From NCBI GenBank assembly GCA_002699335.1, contig PACG01000210.1:39358-63004 (forward strand): a stretch of 23,647 nucleotides of DNA, read 5' to 3'. The position numbers and the translations under genes were made by a program. The first letter of the stretch is position 1; the number at the start of each line of letters is the position of its first letter. This document shows, piece after piece, positions 17,059 through 23,647 of the stretch. The DNA comes from Candidatus Poribacteria bacterium (GTDB lineage: Bacteria; Poribacteria; WGA-4E; UBA9662). Under the pieces are notes generated by a model. The model ran no database searches. It saw only the letters and a list, made by a program, of their open reading frames with translations, and was not told the DNA's origin.

Positions 17059-17871
17059 ATGCTTGGTCTTAATTTATTGAAGCGCTCTGCTTGTCTTGCC
17101 CTTTTAGTTCTACTGCTTTGCGGCGTTAGCTCCGCCAAGCGCAGGCATCAAGGCGTATGGTATCGTGTTCGCAATGGTGATACCATTAGCCACATAGCCC
17201 GTAAGTATCGCGTGTCACAAGAATCTATTATTAGCGCCAACCAGATACGAAACGATCGGCGACTCTATGTCGATAAAAAATTATTTATTCCAGGAGCAAA
17301 CCCGGTTTTGAAAACGGATGGTCGTTGGTACCAGGTCAAAAGGGGAGATACGGTTTCGCAAATCGCCGTTTCCCATCAAACAACTGTCAGTAAGTTAGTA
17401 GTTGCCAATAGACTTATATCCGCCGACGACCTGCCCGCTGGGCAGAAAATCTTCATCCCGGAAAAGGGCGGCACGGGTTTTCGGAATCCGATGAAAATCC
17501 CTTTGGCCATGACCTCTAAATACGGTTATAGAAAACACCCTATTTCTAAAAGACGGAGATTTCATCACGGAATAGACTTGCGGGCAAGGAAAGGAACGCG
17601 GGTTTATGCTTGTAAAAGTGGAAAAATTGTGCGTGCAGGTTGGGATCCGGGCTACGGGAACATCGTGGTAGTCGAACATTTTGGAGGCTACAAAACCGTC
17701 TATGGTCATCTATCGATCATCTATGTTAAGGTTGGACAACGAATGAAAAAAGGGCAAGTTCTCGCCCTAACCGGAAACAGCGGTTACTCGACAGGACCTC
17801 ATCTTCATTTTGAAATTAGATGGAAAGACAAAAGCGTAGATCCACGTCGCTACATTCGCCTTCGTTCGTAA
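17059..17871 (+). CDS. Periplasmic murein endopeptidase: two LysM domains plus peptidase M23
   Basis: From the ATG at 17059 the product is 270 residues (a TTG at 17053 would add two). A signal peptide (1-26, ending VSSA) is followed by LysM 1 (about 34-78, WYRVRNGDTISHIARKY), LysM 2 (about 90-134, WYQVKRGDTVSQIAVSH) and a C-terminal M23 domain. The latter keeps all metal and catalytic residues: HHGID (His169, Asp173), YGHLS (His217) and PHLHFE (His248, His250). It should bind peptidoglycan by LysM and cleave peptide cross-links, unless it acts as an NlpD-like amidase activator, which normally has lost these residues. It lies 14 bp before the barrel-transglycosylase gene, so the two are almost certainly co-expressed; a peptidase and a glycan-cleaving enzyme would complement each other. 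Confidence 0.94.
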   Translation: MLGLNLLKRSACLALLVLLLCGVSSAKRRHQGVWYRVRNGDTISHIARKYRVSQESIISANQIRNDRRLYVDKKLFIPGANPVLKTDGRWYQVKRGDTVSQIAVSHQTTVSKLVVANRLISADDLPAGQKIFIPEKGGTGFRNPMKIPLAMTSKYGYRKHPISKRRRFHHGIDLRARKGTRVYACKSGKIVRAGWDPGYGNIVVVEHFGGYKTVYGHLSIIYVKVGQRMKKGQVLALTGNSGYSTGPHLHFEIRWKDKSVDPRRYIRLRS

Positions 17872-17885
17872 CCTTGTTCGTCGAA

Positions 17886-19490
17886 ATGTGCAGCGCATGG
17901 CGGAGGAGGGGTGGAACAGGTAATCTTTATTGTCTCTTACTGCTTGTCGTTTGTAGCCGGGTGACGGCAGAAGTAGCCTTGGATGCTCGTGCTATTGGTT
18001 TTGGAGGTCAACTGGTCAGTACCCCACACGGTGCGATTGGTCTTTTTGATAATCCTTCTACCGTCGCCAGATTGGATGAGGCCGTCTTCAGCTACGATTT
18101 TTCCCAGACGGCTTTAGCCTTTACTCTACCCCTTCAGATTAGAATCGACCGCAAATCTAAGTTCTCGCTTGGAACCATCGGTATCGGCATTACTGACTTG
18201 GTATCTTATGATCGATTTTTTGTTGCCAGCCTAAATAACCCTATCGGAACACAAATTTGGGGGGACAATCAGTTAGTATTAACTTTAGCTCGAGCCGTAG
18301 GTTCCAGGGCACAAATCGGTTTTAATATTGGTGTCCGACAGCACCTGTATCTATCTTCTGATCGCCCTGATGAAGTACTACGTGACCTCTCAATTCCCTA
18401 TGGTGTTGGGGTAATGATCCAACCTCATACGCGAGTATCGGTCGGGTTAGCATACCACCACCTAGATCTAAATTCGGTCAACGACTACCGGGCAAATTTA
18501 GCCCCTATCGATTCGGAAAATCTCTTGTCTCTGGGTCAGACCCAGACGGAATTCGCCAACTTACAAGTTGGTGCTGTCTATCATCTTCGCCAACCAGATC
18601 TAATTGATCAGCACCTTCATCTGCGTATCCGAAACAGCCTAGACATCCGAACGCTCGGCCCGAACGACTGGCGATGGCGAGCAGGTGTGGAATTTGGCAT
18701 GTACGGCCTCTGGCTGAGAAGCGGGCTCGTCACACAACTGGTGGGCACATCTCCGACACCACAAAGCAAAACAAGTTGGCGAATTGGCGCCTCGGTCGAG
18801 CGAGGGTACACAGCCATTCACTATGCCTATCAACACGATACAAACGATTACCAACATTTTCTGTCGCTCAATTTTTCACTCGGGGAATTCATTCGTCAAA
18901 ATTTGGTTTCGCCGCTCCATCCAACCAGACAACCGCTCAATCGAGTAGCCTCCCCGGATTCCCCAACTGATCAAACGGATCTAAGATATTCTGCTGACAG
19001 TAGTACCGGAAAAATAACAACCGCTGAACAGATCGCTAACAAGAACCGAATTGAAGTTGAGTATCTGATAGCGCTGGTCAAAACCGAATCTAGTTTCAAA
19101 GCCGATGCAGTATCTGGGAGTGGTGCGGCTGGATTAACCCAGTTGATGCCATTGACGGCAAGGGATTTAGGGTTGAAAGTGCCTACCTACAGTGACTTTC
19201 GTTCTCCAATCACTGACCCGAAAGTTGACCAGCGATTTGATGCTGAGAGAAACTTGGAAGCCGGAGCAAAATACTTGCGTCAGATGCTAAATCGTTATGA
19301 TGGGAATTATGCCTTGGCCCTAGCCGCTTATAATGCTGGGCCTGGACGGGTTCAGAAGAATATTCCCTTAATCCGTGAAACCGAACGTTATGTCGGTAAG
19401 GTTCTTAGCGCTTACTATCAATACCAAGCTAATCCAGAGCTAAAGTCAGCGGACCTGCGAAAACTAAATCAACTGGTGCGTCAAAAATAA
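17886..19490 (+). CDS. Outer-membrane beta-barrel fused to an SLT-type lytic transglycosylase
   Basis: The open frame extends into the previous gene, but the ATG at 17886 gives a proper signal peptide (LYCLLLLVVCSRVTA, cleavage near residue 28). Residues 30-335 look like a PorV/FadL-type barrel: ARAIGFGGQLVSTPHGAIGLFDNP at the N-terminus matches the conserved plug/entry motif, followed by many alternating amphipathic strands ending in an aromatic-terminated strand (HFLSLNFSLGEF). A linker (335-375) leads to a goose-lysozyme-like SLT domain (about 378-515): ALVKTESSF with catalytic Glu401, GAAGLTQLMP (413-422) and AYNAGPGRV (481-489). The product should sit in the outer membrane with the transglycosylase facing peptidoglycan, cutting beta-1,4 glycan bonds. 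I know of no standard family with this order. The short 14-bp gap from the LysM-M23 gene indicates an operon. Confidence 0.85.
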   Translation: MCSAWRRRGGTGNLYCLLLLVVCSRVTAEVALDARAIGFGGQLVSTPHGAIGLFDNPSTVARLDEAVFSYDFSQTALAFTLPLQIRIDRKSKFSLGTIGIGITDLVSYDRFFVASLNNPIGTQIWGDNQLVLTLARAVGSRAQIGFNIGVRQHLYLSSDRPDEVLRDLSIPYGVGVMIQPHTRVSVGLAYHHLDLNSVNDYRANLAPIDSENLLSLGQTQTEFANLQVGAVYHLRQPDLIDQHLHLRIRNSLDIRTLGPNDWRWRAGVEFGMYGLWLRSGLVTQLVGTSPTPQSKTSWRIGASVERGYTAIHYAYQHDTNDYQHFLSLNFSLGEFIRQNLVSPLHPTRQPLNRVASPDSPTDQTDLRYSADSSTGKITTAEQIANKNRIEVEYLIALVKTESSFKADAVSGSGAAGLTQLMPLTARDLGLKVPTYSDFRSPITDPKVDQRFDAERNLEAGAKYLRQMLNRYDGNYALALAAYNAGPGRVQKNIPLIRETERYVGKVLSAYYQYQANPELKSADLRKLNQLVRQK

Positions 19491-19531
19491 CGGTGTATTA
19501 CCGAGTCGCAAATGGTAAAGAGCCGTCGACA

Positions 19532-20659
19532 ATGACAAGTTACAATCAAACGCTGTTAGTACTGCTATGGTGTTTAGTAGCAATATCCACCATCTCAGTC
19601 TCAGCCCAATCCCTTATCGAGCAATCTCTTATCCACGCCGGTGAAAATACGATGCAACTAAGGACTGCACTGCACCAGATTTCAGAGGCCGAGCGGACCG
19701 GCATGGAATTCCTGATTGCCTACATGTCTCTGCAAGATCTCCAAACCCTAACTGCCGATTTTTTGTTAGAACATGTTACTTATGCCTATAAGGCTTGGCA
19801 TCAGTCGCCATGGAAAGAGCAAATTAGTGAAGACCTGTTTTTGAATAATATTTTACCTTACGCTAATGTAACAGAAATTAGAGCAGATTAGCGTCAGAAC
19901 TTCTATGCTCGGTTCCAGAACTTGATTAAAGATGCCGACACCACCGGAGACGCAGCAGCAAAGTTGAACCACCAAATCTTCAAACATACTGGCGTTAAGT
20001 ACTCAAGAAAACGGAATCGCCCAGGCCAAGCCCCATCGGAGACCATCCAGACCGGAGTTGCATCCTGCACTGGGCTATCGGTAATATTGATTGATGCTTG
20101 TCGTAGCGTTGGTATTCCGGCCCGTTTGGTTGGGACCCCATTGTGGTCAAACATGAGCGGCAATCATTCATGGGTGGAGATCTAAGATAACGGTTGGAAT
20201 TTTACGGGCGCGTGTGAACCTCCAGGAGATGATTTGAATCGGGGTTGGTTCATTGATTGCGCTGCCCAAGCCGATAGAAATAGTCGTCTGAACGCCATCT
20301 ATGCAGTTAGTTACAAACCGACTAATCAGGTCTTTCCACTAGCATGGTCTGAGGATGCTGACCCGGTTTGAGCTGTCAACGTCACCGATCGCTCTACTCG
20401 ATTATCAGGTAATGTTTGCTACCACAGATCAAGATGGGGAACGCCTATCTGCAGAATTGACGGTTAAGGACACCAGTAACCGGATTATATTCCAAGAAAA
20501 AACTAACGATGAGCAGTTTGATGCCAATGACCATGTTAGTGCTAAAGTCAAATTGAATCAAATATATCGAGTTGAGTGAAACATGGCACTGCGAATCAGG
20601 TATCACAAATCGAGATCAAAGCAGAAAATCAGTTATTTAGCTTTCAATTATCTATCTGA
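19532..20659 (+). pseudogene. Secreted transglutaminase-like protein, multiply interrupted
   Basis: From the ATG at 19532 the protein has a signal peptide (MTSYNQTLLVLLWCLVA to VSA) and helices ending NNILPYANVTEIRAD. The same frame then continues through TAG (19889-19891), TAA (20183-20185) and TGA (20369-20371), reading the transglutaminase core VASCTGLSVILIDACRSVG, IPARLVGTPLW, GNHSWVEI and DNGWNFTGACEP (Cys and His of the triad), then YAVSYKPTNQVFPLAW and AVNVTDR. A frame change near 20400 leads to VMFATTDQDGERLSAEL and LNQIYRVE, and a 1-base change near 20578 restores KHGTANQVSQIEIKAEN to a TGA at 20657-20659. Thus three stops and two frameshifts interrupt a protein that is conserved throughout. 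Planctomycete-type homologues have Trp at two of the stop positions (from memory). It lies 41 bp after the barrel-SLT gene. Confidence 0.85.
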
Positions 20660-20739
20660 ATTTGAAGAATCGTCGGAGACATCTCCAGGTCAAAACCGAA
20701 GCAAGTAAACCTGTGTTCCTAACTTAATTGGAGATTACA

Positions 20740-21912
20740 GTGGATAAAGCTTTTCTTGGTTCGCTGCTGGTGATGCTGTTGGTTCACACTTCTACTCCCC
20801 TTATTGATGCTTTAGGTCAAACGACAGATAAAGGTTTGAGCGCTGGACAGACCAATGCAATTGTGAGCGAACTCTGGAACCTACATCGCCAGAAGATCCA
20901 ATTTAAACGTCAGACTGAAATGGACGCCCGGAGATTGAAGTTGGGCGAACTGGAGATGCCGTTTTGGCACCAAATCTACGGAGAAAAACCTGAAAATGGG
21001 CGCAGTTTGTATATTTCACTGCACGGTGGAGGCGGCGTGCCAAAAGAGGTAAATGATCAACAGTGGGAAAGGCATAAACGATTATATCAACCAAAAGAAG
21101 GAATCTACCTGGTGCCACGTGCACCTACAAACACCTGGAATCTCTGGCATCAGCCACACATAGATAAATTCTTTGGTCGTCTAATTGCGAACCTAATTAT
21201 CTTGGAGGACGTCGATCCAAATCGGGTTTACGTTATGGGTTACTCGGCAGGTGGCGATGGTGTGTATCAGATTGGCCCGCGGATGGCTGATCGTTGGGCC
21301 GCAGTAGCAATGATGGCCGGACATCCCAATGACTCAAAGCCGGATAGCCTTCGGAACACGGCCTTTACCCTCCACATGGGGGCTTTGGATAGTGCTTACA
21401 ACCGAAATCAGGTGGCGAAGAAATGGAAAGAATTGCTGAGTCAGCTTCAAGCCAATGACCCTGGTGGTTACAAACATCTGGTCCAGATACACGAAGATAA
21501 GGGGCACTGGATGGAGGGTGAAGATCGAGTTGCAATACCGTGGATGACCGAAAATACGAGAAGGCCGTATCCAGAAAAGATAGTTTGGTTACAAGACGAT
21601 GTGACACACAACCGTTTCTATTGGTTAGTTGTTAAAGGTGAGTCGGTACAAGGACGAAGTCGGATTGTCGCCACACGAAATGGACAGCGAATCAACATTG
21701 AATTTTCAACTGTACCAACAGTGATTATTAGATTAAACGATAAGATGTTGGACTTAGATCTACCGGTCGAGATTCAATTCAGAGGTCGGTCGCTCTTTCA
21801 AGGACAAGTTAAGCGTGCAAAGGCAGTAATTGAGAAAACGATTGCTGAACGCGGTGATTATACCGGTATCTTTAGTGCTGAAGTGATGGTCGATATCCCA
21901 CCAACAGACTAA
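20740..21912 (+). CDS. Secreted alpha/beta hydrolase (PHB depolymerase/dienelactone-hydrolase-like)
   Basis: A GTG at 20740 with TTGGAG six bases before it is the most likely start (a TTG at 20728 is also open). The 390-residue product has a signal peptide (about 1-26), an alpha/beta hydrolase core with the oxyanion motif LHGGGG (94-99), nucleophile elbow GYSAGGDG (167-174; Ser169), MGALD (213-217, likely acid) and DKGHWM (His256), and a C-terminal beta-rich domain (about 285-385). Homologues in planctomycetes are annotated as polyhydroxybutyrate depolymerase-like or phospholipase/carboxylesterase-like and are found beside or fused to the transglutaminase-like protein that precedes it here. 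It is intact, whereas the partner is broken. It acts outside the cytoplasm on an ester or peptide; the substrate is not predictable. Confidence 0.88.
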   Translation: MDKAFLGSLLVMLLVHTSTPLIDALGQTTDKGLSAGQTNAIVSELWNLHRQKIQFKRQTEMDARRLKLGELEMPFWHQIYGEKPENGRSLYISLHGGGGVPKEVNDQQWERHKRLYQPKEGIYLVPRAPTNTWNLWHQPHIDKFFGRLIANLIILEDVDPNRVYVMGYSAGGDGVYQIGPRMADRWAAVAMMAGHPNDSKPDSLRNTAFTLHMGALDSAYNRNQVAKKWKELLSQLQANDPGGYKHLVQIHEDKGHWMEGEDRVAIPWMTENTRRPYPEKIVWLQDDVTHNRFYWLVVKGESVQGRSRIVATRNGQRINIEFSTVPTVIIRLNDKMLDLDLPVEIQFRGRSLFQGQVKRAKAVIEKTIAERGDYTGIFSAEVMVDIPPTD

Positions 21913-21918
21913 CATTAC

Positions 21919-21936
21919 GTGCTGCATAATCAGCAC
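21919..21936 (+). terminator. Hairpin after the hydrolase gene
   Basis: A perfect 6-bp stem (GTGCTG / CAGCAC) with loop CATAAT lies 6 bp after the hydrolase stop. There is no T-run, so it is a candidate terminator or 3'-end stabiliser only. It also lies at the far end of the convergent SUMF1 remnant. Confidence 0.35.
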
Positions 21937-22264
21937 TCTCCCGCGTCAAGAAGATTGTATCTACCCGCCGGTTTTTGGCGCGATCCACCAATACTTTGGA
22001 GCCGGATCCAGTCGCTTGCATGGATAACTAGTCTTGGGCATTTGTTACCGTGTAGCGGTCAATGTAGAACGATGATAGAAACACTTCGTGTTGAGGGGAC
22101 CCAGCTCGGAAAAGCTCTTTGGATACCTCCTGATCAGCTGGCAGTAGAGAGGATATTGCATCAGTTTGACTATCCATCAGTAAATTCCCGGACGGAACAT
22201 AAGCCATTTCTCTTCCGTCCACATCGTTGATAACAGTAGAAGTCGGATTCCCGTAACCTAGTTG
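21937..22264 (-). pseudogene. Second SUMF1-domain remnant
   Basis: On the minus strand, GNPTSTVINDVDGREMAYVP is followed by SGNLLM and AGSPQHEVFLSSFYIDRYTVTNAQ, matching the SUMF1 start (MVxVPxGxFxMG...PxHxVxLxxFYIDxYxVTNAQY). A TAG follows directly after AQD, and the remaining part (MQATGSGSK, KYWW in a shifted frame) is scrambled. The domain core is missing. The N-terminal part lacks the AEM lead-in of the other two copies, so this is an independent paralogue rather than a recent duplicate. Not functional. Confidence 0.75.
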
Positions 22265-22376
22265 GAACCCGATTTATATTCCAATTGAGGACCGCTAAAA
22301 TACGTTGAAACGGGAATTGGTATCGATGAAGTAGCGAATAGACGGTTTCAATTGCGTTGAATCGTCCAATTCCCCC

Positions 22377-23647
22377 CTATGGAAAGCGTAATAGTTGTCT
22401 TTCCAATTTTACGCTTGTCTTGCCATCTGCGGCCAGGTTGGTGGCCAGTTGTTCAAGCAGATCAGCAACATCTTGGCCCTGGCTAAAGGGAATAATTACA
22501 CTCAAGAAGGTTTTTGGCTCTCCGATCTTGACGATTGAAGCCGCCCATGAACTGTTCGTATTGACCTCACAGGAAAAATCCGGTGTGGATTCATGTTGGA
22601 GTTGTCCATAGGTCTGGTCCGTAGCAGGATGGATATAAACCAGAAGACGTTTTTTCCCGTTTGCCAGGCTGCATGATCAAATGCTGGTGCCTCGAACCAA
22701 TGGCGCTGGCCATCATGCGTTGGTGGCATATTTTGGAACTTTCGCCTGATAGACCCATCTTCACTTTCAGTCCATTTACCGTCTGCTCGCAGGCACCAGA
22801 TGGGGCCCACACGACATCCCGCTGTCTCCGAGCAGGCCACATAGATATCACGGACAACAAGAAACCCTTCTTTCGTCAATAATGTGTGACGAGTCCAGGT
22901 ACTTCGCGCACCAAAGTAATTCCGCGGTAGGCGAAGCCACCAAAAGAATCACCATCGCGATCCTGAACTGATACGGAATCAGGCTCTAAAACCCCACCCC
23001 GAACATCGTGTGGTGGTACTACAGTGCGGATCATTGAGGATCATATCCGACACCAAAGCTGGTGCCCCTGTTTGTCCATGCCGCCATCCTTGCCGATACC
23101 GCAGGTGGGTGGACTGGCTGTGGCCTTTAAATTCAAAACTGACACAGGTGGACTCTTCAGCCAGATAAAATTCACGAGGAGAAATGTCTTGCCGCAAGGT
23201 ATATGAATAGCCAGCCTCCACACACACTTCCAGTGCTTCTTGACCGTCCTCAGTAATCATAGTCACCGATGTCGGATCTACCCTTTTTCACTCCCCATCT
23301 GGATCTGATAATTTGCGTCGTGTAACCTGCAAATTATCAGGCGGTCGGGAAAAACCAGCCAATATAACCTCTCCCCTAGGACCAGATGGTCGAAGGTTCC
23401 GCAGGACGACCTTGTCCGGCGTAGCATTCTCATCCAGGTTACCGTTCAGACGTAAGGTGACGCTGTATAAGGTGTAGTCGTCGTTGAGGTACATCAAGCC
23501 ATCCATGTTGGCGGTTGATTCTCCTACTGGATCATCAACCCGTCTCCACGTCCAATGATCATGCTGCTCAGGTGCATACCGCCAGTTCTTGGAGTCAGGA
23601 CCGGTGCGGGAATGCGTTATGCTGGGCAAACTACAGCAGGAGGCGCG
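22377..23647 (-). pseudogene. Large decayed protein of unknown family (partial, runs off the window)
   Basis: The minus strand from the window edge to a TAG (22377-22379) encodes one protein in pieces. They are HWTWRRVDDPVGE and YTLYSVTLRLNGNLD (23629-23288), MTMITEDGQEALEVCVEAGY and SPREFYLAEESTCVSFEFKG (23266-22979), FAYRGITLVREVPGL, EGFLVVRDIYVACSETAG and VGPIWCLRADGKW (to about 22680), then RLLVYIHPATDQTYGQL, SWAASIVKIGEPKTFLSVI and QDVADLLEQLATNLAADG in another frame. At least three frame changes separate them. Composition suggests a mostly beta, exported, perhaps polysaccharide-related protein; the FLVVRDIY/GPIW/LLVYIHPA series faintly recalls the C-terminal sandwich of heparinase II/III-like lyases, but I would not assign it. 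Confidence 0.65.

Noticed and set aside
18617..18970. Open frames on both strands within the barrel-SLT gene
   Set aside because: They are shadows of the intact long gene and have low-quality composition.
19889..20371. Possible recoding (selenocysteine, pyrrolysine or reassigned stop) in the transglutaminase-like gene
   Set aside because: All three stop codons are used, frameshifts also occur, and neighbouring intact genes end normally at the same codons.

Overview
The window looks like a chromosomal fragment of an uncultured Gram-negative-type (diderm) bacterium. Lipoproteins, an outer-membrane barrel and periplasmic murein enzymes point to a diderm envelope. The mix of SUMF1/FGE-sulfatase domain proteins, NHL beta-propellers, a membrane-anchored multiheme cytochrome with TPRs and a planctomycete-like transglutaminase/hydrolase pair resembles Candidatus Poribacteria or related sponge-associated and PVC-like lineages. 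That placement is an inference from protein style, not a phylogenetic result. No tRNA, rRNA, CRISPR array or insertion sequence was recognised.

Layout. 1-3590 (+): a lipoprotein-like beta-helix protein (5' end cut off), a degenerate caspase-like/PEGA/TPR membrane protein, and a coiled-coil protein with a DisA_N (diadenylate cyclase) domain whose start overlaps the preceding gene by 8 bp. 3591-5115: no intact gene; the minus strand holds a clearly recognisable but broken flagellin. 5125-6485 (-): an NHL propeller and an antibiotic-biosynthesis-monooxygenase-fold protein, with a hairpin between them. 6486-7863 (-): decayed DNA with a multi-stop remnant of an unknown gene and a SUMF1-domain remnant. 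7865-11843 (-): a five-heme cytochrome c/TPR membrane protein and an MscS-type channel. 11926-15637 (-): a broken HpnZ-like zinc alcohol dehydrogenase, an Old Yellow Enzyme family oxidoreductase and a SUMF1-domain lipoprotein, closely spaced. 15691-21912 (+): a methyltransferase, then a cell-envelope series (Ig-like lipoprotein, LysM-M23 endopeptidase, an outer-membrane barrel fused to a lytic transglycosylase, a broken transglutaminase-like protein and an intact secreted alpha/beta hydrolase). 21937-23647 (-): a second SUMF1 remnant and a large decayed protein running off the window.

The most interesting intact elements are the PorV/FadL-like barrel fused to an SLT lytic transglycosylase beside a LysM-M23 endopeptidase, and the translationally overlapped caspase-like and DAC-domain pair, which could link nucleotide signalling to a membrane effector. 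The other theme is gene decay: at least seven recognisable genes carry in-frame stops of all three kinds and frameshifts, including flagellin, which suggests loss of motility and relaxed selection.
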